Assembly (NCBI GenBank): GCA_024036415.1
Contig: JAMWET010003400.1
Span: 1-64,000 of the forward strand
Direction of reading: 5' to 3'
From: Prochilodus magdalenae
Taxonomy: Eukaryota > Chordata > Actinopteri > Characiformes > Prochilodontidae
Length of the DNA: 64,000 bases
The position numbers and the translations under genes were made by a program. The notes under the pieces are model-generated. The model saw only the letters and a list, made by a program, of their open reading frames with translations. It had not been told where the DNA came from and searched no databases. Shown piece by piece: positions 1 to 13,134 of the stretch. How positions within the stretch are numbered: the first letter of the stretch is position 1; every line of letters starts with the position of its first letter.

Positions 1-240
1 AGGGGAGGGGATGGGGGGGGGAGGGGGGAAGGAAAGGGGGGTGGAGGGGAGGATAGTAAAAGGAAAAGGAAAAAAGGGGGAAGGAAAGAGGGGAAGGGTT
101 TATTGGCTTGGAAAAAGAAGAGGTGGTGGTAGGGAATAAAGGGCTGTTGAAGAATGAGAGATATATAATGGGAAGAAATATTAGTTGGGAAGAATGACAA
201 GGTAAAAAAGGTGGTGGGAGATTTGAGTAATATGTTATAG
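1..240. repeat. Purine-rich low-complexity sequence at window edge
   Basis: The first 240 bases are almost all G and A on the + strand, with several G runs. No coding signal is visible. It could be a degenerate GGA-type simple repeat. The following bases to about 570 are AT-rich and carry nothing I recognise. Confidence 0.6.
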
Positions 241-1031
241 TGAAAGATATTTCTGAAAAAAAGTTTTTATTAATACATGTCATATGAAAAATTTAAGATG
301 GTGATAATAATAGAAAATTTGGATAAAAAGTTTTTTATTTATGTATGATAAAGATAATTGTTGCATGCACGTATTTGTGGCATTGCAGAATAACAATAAT
401 ATTTAAAAAATAATAATATTACAATTAGTATACGGCTATTCTAGATATATATTAAATGTAAAGATTATCTGTTTTTGTAAAAAATTGTTAATTGATGGTT
501 ACTTTTTCGTAGCCTGGCTTATGTCCTTGTTTTTTTTATAATTCCATCTTTCTTCATAGGTATGAATTAGCCAATGTACACATTCTGTCACACACTCTCT
601 TGTACACGACACTCTCTCTCACCCACACCACACCCACACTGTCACATAGACACTACTGTTAGTGTTAGCTATGTAATACAAGAGGCAATTGATCCTCTGC
701 AAGATCCTCCTTTATTAAAACACACCAGCCGAAAGGCACATAGAAGCACAAACTCAAGGGGAAGTCAACACTAACTACAGGCTTCACGCTGCCATGTCCC
801 CGCTTCACACACAAAATGCACACAACTAGACCCACTCCACAACACCAGTAACTAAAACTAACTATCAACGACACAACAATATTAACTTCTACAGACAGTG
901 AGCACCTCCTATGATTCTCCTCATGGGAGCTCATGATTCTGGCAGCAGCCAGTGCCGGGTTGCTACGGTACAAATGAAATATGTTACATACCTGAAATGT
1001 CCTGTTTTGTCTTTCATACACACTTCTCTTT

Positions 1032-1079
<48 letters not shown>

Positions 1080-1218
1080 ATATAATACACACACACAAAC
1101 ACACACACACACACACACACACACTTATATAATACACACACACACACACACTTATATAATACACACACACACACACACACACACACCTATACACACACAC
1201 ACACACCCACGCACACAT

Positions 1219-1249
<31 letters not shown>

Positions 1250-1345
1250 GACACACACGCACACACACACGCACACACACAACTGAGACTACCAGACAGA
1301 CCACACACACCACACATTGAGACAGACAGACACACACACCACAAG
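1032..1345. repeat. Compound (CA)n microsatellite / minisatellite
   Basis: About 300 bases of CA dinucleotide repeat, interrupted three times by the same TTATATAATACACA-type unit (near 1078, 1125 and 1151) and ending in CACACG and GACAGACA variants. The shared interruption shows the array grew by duplicating a larger unit as well as by slippage. The open frames across it are only translated repeat. Confidence 0.9.
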
Positions 1346-2572
1346 CCACCACAATATCAAACTTTGTGGATAAACAGAGCATAATGTGTCATGAAAAAAT
1401 GCAAAAAATTACAAAATAAAAGCCACCTTTGAGCCAAAGACTAAAAAGTAAACAAGTTAATTCAGACAAACCCTGTATCCATGCCCTTTGGGACTCATTA
1501 GATTCCATTGCAGCTCTGTGCCTAGGTTGGAGCTCTAGGAACCACTGTAGTAGATTTGTAAAATTCCAGTACAACATTCATATACTAACTTCCCACACTG
1601 ATAACAACCAGGGCTGTACAACCTTAACAAGAGACATTACAGCAGAAATAGCATGTTGCATCACCTAGACAACATAAAATAATCCCAATTGGTCTCCCAA
1701 TTCACGATGCCAAACCCACGAACAGTTGCCATAACCCTTTATTTTGTGGTCTGTGTGGGTCTCTTTTTAAGCACTGGACTGGATTAGTATTCCAGCACAT
1801 GTCAGCTGTACAACAGCTGCTAAAAAAAAAAAAACACAGACATCCATACTGTTGTTTTACACCGCTTGCTAAAGGGCCTTTGGTGTAAATTCTTGTGTTC
1901 CTGAGAAATCCCAGTATTCTCTGTGGAGCCTGTGGCTCATGCTGGAATTAAGCCCAGCAGGTCCCATCAGTGAGGTGCAGGAGTATGGCTGTTTCACCAT
2001 GCTAAAGATTTGTCATATGTTGAAAGCTTCAATTATTGGGATGTCACTTTGAAGCTCAGACTTGAAACAGCTCTTCAGCAGAACCTTCCCTACATCTGTT
2101 TAGCCGAGTGTTTGTGGTGTGCAGAACAACATTGTTCTCTTCACTGGCTTTTTTTCCCCCCTCCACTCGTTGGCCACGTGCAACAGGACACCTGCCCACA
2201 AGTGTTTGTGTCTCTGGTACAAGAAAGCTGTACTCCCTCCGCCCAATTTTTTCCCTGACTTGACAGTTTTTGTTAAGGTAATCGGGTAAAAAAGCACATG
2301 CAATATTTCAACGCTTCTACACAATGGCCCTCCGGTTTGCCAGAATGTGGCACCAAATGTGGAAAGCCTTAAAGCCGAGACCTCTCGGCTGATTTAAACA
2401 CCTTTAACACCTGATGCGTTACATAATACTTTCGCAGTACATATACTTTATATGGGCAGACTCCAGGAGGCTGCACAGTCTGAGTCCATTCTGCATAACC
2501 TGGTGTTGTCTCTGATTGCTGGAAGTGTAAGATCATACACCATTTAAAAGGGGATCTGACCTGTACATCACC
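1346..2572. other. Gene-free stretch
   Basis: Only short accidental open frames, with no splice-site-bounded coding segment and no repeat family I can name. There is a short poly-A at about 1822-1835. Confidence 0.4.
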
Positions 2573-2592
2573 GGGGGGGGGGGGGGGGGGGG
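2573..2592 (+). repeat. Homopolymer run of 20 G
   Basis: Twenty consecutive G after GACCTGTACATCACC. It can form G-quadruplex structure and is prone to length error in assembly. Confidence 0.85.
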
Positions 2593-2719
2593 ACTGTCAG
2601 AACAAAACCTCCAAACCTTAAAAGGCTTTACAGGTGCAGAATAAAAAACATACTTTCATTAAAAAATGTTAGTTAATTTAGCCAGAAACGCTTATCCCCA
2701 CATCATTTTTGGGAGGTGA

Positions 2720-3078
2720 AATCAGACACAGCAGTGCTTGCGGGATTGTTTAAACACCTCAGTGTCACCGCTGGGACTGAGAACATGGTCCACCAACAAA
2801 AACCACCCAGCCAGCAGTTATCCTGTAGGAGCTGCCTCTTGTGGACCACTGATGAAGACTAGAGCGAGGACTAAAAACCAATCTGTGCTAAGCAGAGGAG
2901 CTATAGTCTCTGACCACATCTACAAGGTGGGGACAACAAGGTTGGCATGCACTATTATAGTGGACAGTGGATGGACACAGTGTGCATAAACTCCAGTACA
3001 CTGCTGTGTCCTGATCCACACATACCATTGCAACTCACACTAACACACCATGGTCAGTGTCACTGCAGTGCTATGGGT
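2720..3078. mobile_element. MITE-like non-autonomous DNA element (degenerate)
   Basis: The left part (CAGACACAGCAGTGCTT, then AAACACCTCAGTGTCAC) and the right part (CACTAACACACCATGGTCAG, then TGTCACTGCAGTGCT) look like the arms of a long inverted-repeat element, with a central segment containing CTACAAGGTGG. From memory this matches a repeat abundant in catfish and characin genomes. That match is recalled, not searched. The left arm looks truncated and no transposase is encoded. Confidence 0.5.
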
Positions 3079-3189
3079 ACTTACAGAAGAAGTGGTGTCC
3101 TAATAGCCCAGCCACCCTGCCCCTATTGCAGTTACCCTGCCCCTACTACTCGATACTCTGAACACTTGGCGTACACAAGGCTGCGTTCT

Positions 3190-4470
3190 GAGCCCCCCTC
3201 TCTGTACTCCCTGTTCACTCTATGACTGTGTTCCTGTTTATGGCTCTAACTCCATAATCAAGTTTGCGGATGAACACCACTGTGATAGGTCTGATCAGAG
3301 GTGACGATGGAACGCCTACAGAGACGAGGTGCAGCACCTGTCTGCGTGGTGCGATGACAATAACCTGGTACTCAACACCCGGAAAACCAAAGAGGTCATT
3401 GTGGACTTTCTTAGAAGTCAAGGAACCAGGCATGCACACTCCAATCCACTCAGCGGAGCCTGCGGTAGAATGTGTGTCCACTTCAGTTCCTTGGCGTCCC
3501 ACGATTTCGGAGGATCTCACCTGGTCACTGAACTCCTCCACCATGGTCAAAAAGGCTCAAGCAGCGTATACAATACTTCTTACGGAGCCTTAAGAACAGC
3601 TCACCTGTGTCCCAGGATACTGGTTGGACTGCTGACCGATGTCCCTATTACCATTCGAAGAGCATACTCCAAACTGCATCTCAGTGGGGTACGGCAGTTG
3701 CTTTGCATCGGGACCGTCAATAGCGCTTCTGCTGGGTGGTGAAAACTGTCACCAGCGCATCACAGGCACGCAGTTACCAACCCATCGAGTCTGTCTATAA
3801 GAAGCGCTGCCTTAGCAGGGTGAGAAGCATCATCAAGGACCCTTCTGTCACCCTAACCATGAACTTTTTTTACCCTCCTTCCATCCGACAGGCGCTACAG
3901 GAGCCTTCGCTCCCGCACCAACAGACTCAGAAGAGCTTCTTCCCTGAGGCTGTGACCCTGCTGAACTCTCTAACCACCGTCACTTTAGCCACATATTTGC
4001 ACTCACTGCACTGCACTGTGTACTATCACTTGTTTGGCACTATCACATGCACTTCTTCTTTTTTAATTTCATTACCTGTACAGTTCTATGTTATTCTCAT
4101 TTTGTTCATATTGCACTATTTATACCTGTAGTTATTTGCTTACACCGTTTACAACTTGCTCATCATATGCTGTCTCTGTGCAATCTTGCATTTCACCTCC
4201 TTACTGTATATATGTATTGTAAATCATATTCTATTCTATATACCACCCCCTTATCCCACATTCTGTGTACACATACATTCTATATATTTATTTATATACC
4301 ACCACCACATGTACAAAAATCTCAATTGTCAGTCATTCTGTTTTGCACTTTATGTAAATAAATAATGTATTTTGCACTTCTGGTTTGGATGCTAACTGCA
4401 TTTCATTGGCTTTGTACCTGTACTCTGCACAATGACAATAAAGTTGAATCTAATCTAATCTAATCTAATC
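3190..4470 (+). mobile_element. Decayed non-LTR retrotransposon (L2/CR1-like), 3' portion
   Basis: The + strand carries the end of a reverse transcriptase spread over shifting frames. WCDDNNLVLN and KTKEVIVDF follow a broken FADD-type catalytic box at about 3263-3280, then SEDLTWSLN and a KKAQ segment, then a C-terminal region with KDPSVTL. The 3' end is AATGACAATAAAGTTGAAT followed by tandem CTAAT units at 4448-4470, which is how L2/CR1-type LINEs end. At least two frameshifts, plus a shift at the catalytic box, make it a dead 5'-truncated copy. The exact clade is uncertain. Confidence 0.75.
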
Positions 4471-6785
4471 CTAATGGATGTATGAATGTACAGCATATAC
4501 AAAATATGAATGTCTTTGAAACCATAACCTGCCTAAACAATATCTCCACAGACCACAGGTGGCATATTGATCAACTATTTCTTCAAGCTTTCTGTGAAGA
4601 GGCCTTTAGTGACCTACAACCTTGTCGAATATCTGGTTCCTATCACCCATTGGTTGAGAAAATTCCTAAGTCATGAGCTTTCTCCTGAATGGTGCATGTT
4701 TCCCATCTGTCCCATTCTGGACCACAGTGTGTTATAACTTCAGAGGGTCAGTCTGACCAAAATGAACAGTTTACCAATTGAAAGCCCCTCTGATGACACA
4801 TCTTGAAAGTGGGAGGAACTTCTGGAGAAAGTTGCAACTATGTTTGGGGTGGATTAAAACTTTTTTTAGCTGGTAAATACAAGCAAGGAAGCCAGAGAGC
4901 TGATGTTGATTGCTAGAAAGCTGGATGTCTTATAGCAGATGTGAAACTGTGCTGCCTGGAAAGATTAAGGAGGAACTGACTAAAAGTTGAAAAAGGTATG
5001 TACCTAGCTAATAAGATTCCTTATCTCATTCTGAAGAGATAAAACTTGTCCTCTAGCATCTGTTTTGTTCTAATGACTGTTGAATGGCTGAATTAGAAGT
5101 TACCACTAATCCATCTTGGTTGTATTCGTGTGTATAGCTTCATGGCTATAATAGTCAGGACTGGTTGACACCTCAAGAACTTTCAAGGTTGCATGACGCA
5201 TTTGCATACTCCTGCTGGGGTGTTTTTATTGACAAAAACATTAACGGACAAATACTTGTAAACCCTATCTAGTTTTTAGTCATAATGCGGATTTTATTAC
5301 AAATTTTATTACAATTTAAAAAACCTCAAAAGCCAGACAAACCTTTAAAGACCACCACTGACTCCAAAAGGATGAGGGACATTAGAGCAAATTGTAAAAG
5401 AAAAAGTTTGACTTTGCTGCATTTTGATGCCTCTACAAACAGACCTGCGGCATCTCCATTGCTGAAATGGTGCCGTTCCTGCCTCTGCACTAGCATGTAG
5501 CATACCCACTGCAGGCAGATTCTGATCTGAGAATCTCTATACAGTCCATCTATCATGAACCAACAAATACAATTTTGGATGTTTAATAAATCCAATTCAC
5601 TATGGAGAACAAAAAGGCGTGACGTACCACCCTGCAAGGTTCAATAAACATATCCAAGCACACCGCGCCACCACACATTCGAGGTAAGCAGAAACCAAAA
5701 AGCATTCAGGCCAATTTTTTCATGTTTACTAAATAAACTTCCATCCTAAATTATTAGTTTTTTTTGCTCTCTCGCAAGAGATGAGAATACCAATAAATCA
5801 GGAGGGTGGGCGTTGACGTCAGATAATGAGCCAGCCCTCAGGTGAAGCATTTGTATGTGTCAAACAATGGACGAGGAAAAAAGCCTTAGTCAGGCTGTGA
5901 AGCGAAAGATGATTTAAAGATGCTGAGAGAAAAGTCATCCGAGCAGAGCCGGAGGCTGCGAACTGGCCACGGTTTTTCAGAGTCAGCACTGTGGTCCTGT
6001 GGAATGCCTAAAAATAACGGCGACGTAAAAGGATTACTTACATCACCCTCATCTGAACTTTCCACCATAATTAACTAATGTGTCTCTATTTATCATATTC
6101 TGACAGTTCATGGTTTTAGGGCAACCTGAGAGCTTTGATTTATTTTTTTTCTAAAGGAGAGCAAGTGTGCTCCCTCTAGTGGTCAAGGCCTGATGGTTAT
6201 ATAGACACATTTGACCTGACATGAAGTCGGACATGAGCTGGATGAACTCGATACACAACATCCTTCAAACAGGATCTAAAAGACACGAGTAGACTTTATT
6301 TAATTCATTTTGAATTCAGTTCTCAATTACAGTTTGCAGCAATGGAACCTTGTCAGAGAAACTCCAATGCACCAGTTGTTTTTACATTGTGAAAACTTAC
6401 CAGTTTACCAATAGAAATGCTTTAGAATGATCTTATAATGTTTTTTCATTAACTTGTATTGGAAATGAAAATTTTTTCCTTCTCCTGAAAGGCTTATATC
6501 ATGTTTCCTTTGTGGATTTACAACGGTTTAACATTAAACAGAAAGCTAGAACAATTTGACATTGACAAAAGAAACAACTGACCAAGTAGCACCGTGGGAA
6601 TAACGCCACACCCCATGCATTTTATCCCCCAGTTGTGACATCAGTATTCAACTGTTTCCGCTGTTTAAACCACATTTGGGCCAAACGATTCATGAGTTTC
6701 ATTTTGTGCTTTTAAAACCCACCTGAAATATTAATTCACTTTTTTTCACGTTATTATTTTAAATTCCTGGTCATCTCACACACTC
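4471..6785. other. Gene-free stretch
   Basis: Only short accidental open frames and no recognisable exon or named repeat. The composition is AT-rich and ordinary for fish intergenic DNA. Confidence 0.35.
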
Positions 6786-6789
6786 TTTT

Positions 6790-7082
6790 CCGGGGGGCCT
6801 GGGGGGGGTGGGGGGGGGGGTGCTGAAGCCTATCCCAGTGTTTAATGAGCAGAAGCCAGAAAACACCCTGGACAGGCCACCACAGACACACAGCACACCA
6901 CATTCAAACACACTCACACCTGGAGGCAGATCTCCAAATGTCGTCTTTGGACTGTGGGAGGAAACCCACACAGACACAGGGAGAACATGCAAACCCCACA
7001 CAGAAGAGACCCCAGACAGGAATCAAACCCAGGCCTATTTCGCTGAGGCGACAGCACTACCCACCACACCACCATGCTGTCC
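6790..7082 (-). mobile_element. tRNA-derived SINE, minus orientation
   Basis: Read on the - strand from about 7080, the element starts with a tRNA-like head. It has a box-A-like segment (TGGTGTGGTGGGTAGTGCTG) and a box-B-like GGTTTGATTCC, followed by a body containing GTTTCCTCCCACAGTCC and a G/C-rich tail near 6790-6823 (C-rich on the - strand). This architecture is typical of fish tRNA-derived SINEs. It is not a functional tRNA gene because the sequence cannot complete a cloverleaf. Confidence 0.7.
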
Positions 7083-7778
7083 ATCTCTGGTCATATTAAG
7101 CACAATTTATCATATAGTTTAAAAGACATTTTATTGTCTCCCTATAATATTTTACCAAACATTTGCCACCTATCATTGGGCAAAATGTTCTGATGGTTCA
7201 GCGTTCAGAACCCCTGTATGAAACCACTTTTCCCTGTGCCACCGTCGGCACAGCCTGGAACAGGAAAATGTCGAATTGATCTTAAGGTTTAACCTTATCT
7301 AGTCTGCAAAGTGGCAACAGTGAAACCTAAAAAAAGAAAAAAAAATGCAAGATGTCCCCAAACTTTTGACCAGTAGCTCTAAAACCTATAAACCCTACTT
7401 TAACACAACCGTTAAATGAAGTTCAGGCACTTCAGTTCAAGTAAATCAGAAAATGGTGTCAGCTTAAAAAACAAAGAATTGTAGACATCCAATGCTGACT
7501 ACAGCCGAACATCATATTCCCAGCAGCAGTACTCTGGAATGTGTGTACCATACGATGACCATAAATTACAGCCACAGGAATGTTGACGACACCTTGAGCC
7601 CATAAGTGATCACAGTGCATGGTCGTTATGTCAGATGTCTGTGGAGGATAAAACAATGTAGATTGAGTTGATCAGAGGCCGTCATGAGGTTTACCTTCAA
7701 GGGTGGAAATGACAGTTGGAGGACAGCAATCAATGCAAATGAGTGTACCAAGTGACTTGGGGAACAGGAACGAGAGAA

Positions 7779-7784
<6 letters not shown>

Positions 7785-7813
<29 letters not shown>

Positions 7814-7814
7814 G
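7785..7814. repeat. (GA)n microsatellite
   Basis: A run of GA dinucleotides flanked by AGAAAGAGAC. The surrounding 7090-9175 holds no gene that I can see. Confidence 0.8.
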
Positions 7815-9177
7815 GGTGGGAGGGGGTGACCAGCTGGATTGCCATGTAAATAGTTGTGAAGATAGGTAGGGCCTGGACCAGTGCCAAGGGCTCTACAAAG
7901 GCCTTCTAACATCTGTTTGAGACTAGATTCCTGCTCTGTGTTGGAGAAAGAATAACACTCGCGCCTCAGATGGAGTCGTTTTCTCATGATCACGCAAGAC
8001 ACTTCTTTACACAGGCAGCGTCCAGGTTTGAAGTGACATGATTGAATGTGTCAACACCCTGGCCCAATGATTACTGAAGAGGAGTTGAAGACTTCTAAGC
8101 AGCAGTCTGGAGGGGAAGCTTTGGAGAAGATCCAACCGATTGTTTTCCACTCCTCAAGAATTTACCTCTTCGACCAGTCATTCCATGAATGTTGTGCATT
8201 CCGCGGTACAAAGAGTCTGCACACGAGTGAGTAAGCAGACATGTAAAAAGTTGCTTCTAAAAATGGGTCTTAATCACAGTTAAAAAAACATCACAGAGAA
8301 TTTGGGGGCTTGGTTCCTCAGTTGTTTACTGTGGCTTTCTTGGCCCTGGGGCAACATGGTTGCACGTTATCCTACAAATCACAAAAATGACAGTTCTAAT
8401 GTCTGGTTTAAACTCTGAGCTTGACATTCCCCTAGATTTCTTCAGACACAGCAGGAAATGGGGCAAACCACAAGTTAGGAGTAGAAACATCAACTTGCAA
8501 ACCAAATTCTCAAGCGGCCCAGAGTGAAACACACATAAAACGTTCAAGTGGGCTGGAGAGAAGTAGCTGCGGCGTTACGGGGCGGAACTTTGGGGGTCGC
8601 ATGACACAATCCACTCTCTCTCCTTACCCATACAGCATATGAAACTAATTTGTATAACAAATGTTGGTTTTAGACAGCGTTCCTCACCAACTGGTGGCTC
8701 CTCAAGAGCCGGAGCGCTCCATTCATTAAGAGCTTAAGGCAAAGCAAACAAATTAATTAACGCTATCTACATGCAGAATGGCCAAACCAAGCAGGCCCTT
8801 GAAACGCTACACCATTACCTAAATTCGCATGCATCTGTCCGTGTCTTCACTCAGCCCTGGGTGTGCATGCCGCCCGGCCTTGACTGAGGCCGGGAGGACC
8901 ACCTGCGTGAAAGGGGAGACCCGGCATGTTATGTCTCTGCAACAGAATAAAATAACACAGAATCCAGCTCTGCAAATAACTCCGTGCGGCGGATCGTTTT
9001 TCCGGGCACAGCCCTGATACAAAGGTAAAATAAGAACAGATGATATCATACTCTGGGATTCGGGGGTGGAGGGGTGGATCTGCTTTCCAATGCACAGAAC
9101 ACAACATGGTAAGTGCTAAATCCTTTATACGAGGGGCCCCATAATGTGGCATCCCACATTACCAAGGCCACCCTTGC

Positions 9178-10560
9178 TGCAGACTAGTGCTGGGTAATAG
9201 CACTGAGATGGTCAGGCTAAGGACAATCCTGGCTTTTTAAACTGGTAATGGTACAACATTGCAGGAGATAAATACCCTGCCATTTTGGCATGTGACGCAG
9301 AGGTGTTAACTGAAAGACAGTTCCCCAGACAGCCCGTTCTGCAGATTAGTGGCAGGTAATGACATTGAGATGCCTACACTAACGACTATTCCTGGCTTTT
9401 TGAATTGGATGCAAACTGGTTACAGCAGGACTGCCATTTTCTCTTGATCTAATGTTGTTAATTGAAAGACGGTTCCCAAGACGATCCTTACGGCAGACTA
9501 ATGACATTGAGATGGTCACCAAGGACCATTCCTGGCTTGTTGAATTGGATACACTCTGGTAATGACAAGACAGCAGGAGAGGCCTACGCTGACCTTTTCG
9601 CTTGGATACAAACATGTGGCAACTGGAAGACAGTTTCCAAAGCAACCCTTATTACAGATTAGTGGCAGGTAATGACATTAAGGTGGTTACACTACTGACT
9701 ATTCCTGTTTTTTTTAAATGGATGCAAACTGGTTATGACCGGCCCACCATTTTCGTTTGATCTAATGTTATTAATTGAAAGACCATATCCAACACATTCC
9801 TGATACTGAAGTGGTTATACTAAGGACCACTCCTGACTTTTTGAATTGGAAATAGTCTGATAATGACAACAGTGCAGGAGAGGAATACACTGACCCTTTA
9901 GCTTGTTATACAAACATGTGACAACTGGAAGACAATTCCCAAAGCAGCCTTTACTGCAGATTAGTTTAGATTACACCGAGGACTAATCCTGCATGGTCAA
10001 GCCTAAAGATTAATCCTGACTTTTTGATGTAAACTGGTAATGACAACACTGAGGACAACACTTGTTTGTGATAGTGTTGTGTATCGAAAGACAATTCCAC
10101 TTCACTGCAGATTAGCAATAGGTAATGTCCCTACAATTTTTTTTTTTTGGATGATTGAAATATGTGCATTAAAAGACCATTCCTAAAACAAGCCTCACAT
10201 AGCCGCAAACTATGGGTGGATAACGACACTGAGGTGTTCACACTAAGGACCATTACTGGCTTACTGGTCTTACTGGAATTGGTTGCAATCTTGTAACTTG
10301 TCTGCAGGAAAGGAATACACTAACATTCCCGTTCAGGATACAGATTGTTTGCTTGTGTGAAAGACAATTCCCAAGGCAACCTTTGCTGCAGACAATTGGG
10401 AAGTAATAGCATTGAGTATAGCGAAGTTAAGGCTAATCCTGGTTCTCTAAGTGGTTGAAAGCTTGTACTGACTTAACACCGCTAGAGATTAAGGCACTGC
10501 CATTTTTTAACATTATGTGTTAATTAAAAGACAATTATGGAAGTCTGTAATCTGCTGTTA
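9178..10560 (+). repeat. Diverged tandem array of ~155-bp units
   Basis: A unit beginning GCAGAYTAGTG..GGTAATGACATTGAGATGG, then ACTAAGGACYATTCCTGGCTTTTTGAATTGG, then GAAAGACARTTCCCAA, recurs with starts near 9179, 9341, 9493, 9654, about 9800, 9956, 10107, 10205, 10388 and about 10545. Spacing is mostly 146-162 bases, with one short unit (98) and one long unit (183). Units are strongly diverged from each other, so the array is old. I do not recognise the family and see no coding potential. Confidence 0.75.
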
Positions 10561-10689
10561 ATCCTGCCAAACTATTCTAGTAATGCCAACTGGTAACGGC
10601 TATAACACTGCAGGAGATAAAAGCACTGCAGTTTTTGTATGTGGTCCAAGTGTGTGTCAATTCAAAGACAACTCATCACCATCTCACAT

Positions 10690-12300
10690 ACAGCTGTTTT
10701 GCAGGAGGCTTGACAGATGTTTCACATGAAAAGTAGAGACAGTTCTTGATACCCTGGGCACCTCGATGTAACCACCTGAACCTTTTGAAAACCCATAGGT
10801 GAGTAAGGTATTAGCCCCAGTTTCCCCTAACAAATATGCCATGTCCTACTTTGAGTCTTGTAAGTAAAGAGGTGTCTAAGCACCAGCCATGCATTGTGGC
10901 CATTATCGCTGTCCTTCATCCTTTAGAAACTCTCGGCATATGGGAACATTTTCTACTCCTGACTTTTTTTCTGCTCAGCACTCATAAATCCAACATGTCA
11001 ACTATAAAATATAGCTGACCAGCAACAGATGTAGTTACATAGGTTTCAGAAAAGAAAAGGCCGATGCCAAGAGCACAGTCTATGGATGCCTTCATGCTAT
11101 TCGCAATATCAGTAAAAATGCTTTTAGTCCTCGGCCTTCCAGACTATGAGTACACAGCATATACACCAGTCCACTCTAACTCATTCACAGTGCTTGAGAT
11201 AGATTCATTGGGCTGGTTGCCTGCGGGTGTCTCTCGGTTCAGGTTGGTGGAACAGGTTCTTGATATGTTTGGAGGATTAAAGCAGTTCTGTGATGGCCTC
11301 TGTTTAACAGTGCTGGCAAGAAATAAGGATTGGGAGACAAAGGTGCCACAGCAGCTCCTCCTGATCACGCTGAACTTGTGAACTTGGCAGTTGCCAGTGG
11401 AAAACTGGAAAAATCTCTTGGGTAATAAGCACCTACCTGTCTATCAAAGATTCATGAAGTGGAATCAGCTTGTCTATTTGATGACACGAGGATTGAGTTT
11501 CTACTTGTCATTTAGGTCCATGTGGTTTGACTAATCAAGTGATCACTGAGATATGTATAAAGTGGGATTCACTGCCTTCCTTGTTCACAAATCAGACTTG
11601 CTTCATAAAGTTCCAAAGGTCTAAACATACTGCTTACTTACTACCAGTGGGCAGCCCTAAGAGGCCTAAAGATATCGGAAAAGCAAAAATACATTATGGA
11701 ATTTTATTTCTAAAGGTTCATATTCCACATTTGTATTTTTTTGTTTTTTAATGTATAATCTGTGTGTGCTTTTATGAGCCAAATATGGTCAACATTAATT
11801 TAACATGACCATTTTCCAAACGTCTCTGGAATGAAACAGACTGGTTTTGTTACTGTGCCTTTAAGACTGATCTAAGATAAATTCACTCTGTTCTGATTGG
11901 CTGTTCTGTATTGTACCCCATTCAGAAAAGCACTCAGAACCGAAACATTACTTCAGTATCACTTGTATGACTGAATATGTGGATATATGTAAATGAGTTG
12001 GGAGCAGTGAACTCTCTAAAACATGCAGGGCATGGGGTTTTCCATGAGCAGAGCTGGGCCATTAGGATTGTCTATGATGCTATTTTTTCTGTCTATTGTC
12101 TATAAGGTTATAGGAATTCATTTATGTGTTTTATGCAAGGAACCTAAACAACATAGAGGATGTGGAATAGTTCTTTATTGTCAGTACTTAATTAGCTGAC
12201 ATTACATTTGATAGTTGCATACATAATATAAACTCTCTGGACAATAAATGTGTCACCTGTAACTGAGACATACCCAATAGCATGCTATATCTCGATAAGC
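10690..12300. other. Gene-free stretch
   Basis: Accidental short open frames only (for example 11064-11381), with no splice-bounded exon and no repeat I can name. Confidence 0.35.
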
Positions 12301-12339
12301 ATTAACAGCTGCGTTTCGGTTTGGTACGGACTCGACAAG

Positions 12340-12672
12340 TTTCTGAATCTAGCCAACATCAATGTTCAGCCACTCTTGCATCCAAGAATTGCACAGTTGG
12401 ACTGAATTTGATGGATGCCTTCCCTGGCACAATTTTGGGGGCCATTTCCTGTAGGCTAGACCTGTATGACTGTACGCTTCCATACACCTGCAAATTCAGC
12501 TACTTCCGTCACACTATGGTCTTTGGCACGCCCAAATGCAATCACTCCTTTTAGCCAATCATTAACATCTGCCTTGGACCCATTTTCCACACATGGAACG
12601 AGACATTTACTGCACTGTGCCACCTCTTCCCTGTCTATGAATCCCGTCACACACCCAGCAGGTATTTACAGC
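12340..12672 (-). mobile_element. Tc1/mariner-type transposase fragment (N-terminal region)
   Basis: On the - strand the segment LKGVIAFGRAKDHSVTEVAE followed by FAGVWKRTVIQVY looks like the helix-turn-helix DNA-binding head of a Tc1-like transposase. The frame decays on both sides. The part at 12525-12672 is repeated at 54188-54340 in the same orientation, which confirms it is an interspersed repeat. Family assignment is by motif only. Confidence 0.5.
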
Positions 12673-13134
12673 CCCATCATCTTCATGCAACACCATCTGC
12701 AAGAGTCTGAAGTTACTACCTCCTGAAATAAAATGTGGGCTAAGAGTACATGTTTAAATGTTACTTCAGCATTAATAATAATAATACTGCACCTTAATGG
12801 ACTACTTGCTTTTTTCTTCCACCAAAAAGAAGTAAACTGTGTGCTGCATGTAAAAGCACAATGTACCAGAGTGGTCACCTTAGTTTAAACGGTGTTAAAA
12901 GTGTTTCTTTGTTGTGGGAAACTATTTAAATACCAGCATTATTAGGAAGTCATGGAGGAATCTGCAATAGCATTCTGAATTACAATGGGTGGGACCAATT
13001 CTTGGACCACATCGCTGACTGTGAACTTGAGCTCATACCTAACCAGGTTTCAGTTAGGATGACCTGGTAAACAGTGGTGCCAGCGTTATGCCAGGACTCT
13101 CTACTGAAACAGTCGTGTAAAATTGCCTCAAGGA

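Noticed and set aside
665..1382. Several overlapping open frames rich in Cys-Val or Thr-His
   Set aside because: They are translations of the CA microsatellite on both strands, not genes.
3264..3742. Open frames of 109-137 residues that look like a gene
   Set aside because: They are pieces of a LINE reverse transcriptase in different frames, with the catalytic box broken.
7000..7082. tRNA-like A and B boxes
   Set aside because: They are the head of a SINE; the sequence cannot fold into a complete tRNA.
9178..10560. CRISPR-like interpretation of the regular array
   Set aside because: The units are long, diverged and contiguous without spacers, and the genome is eukaryotic.
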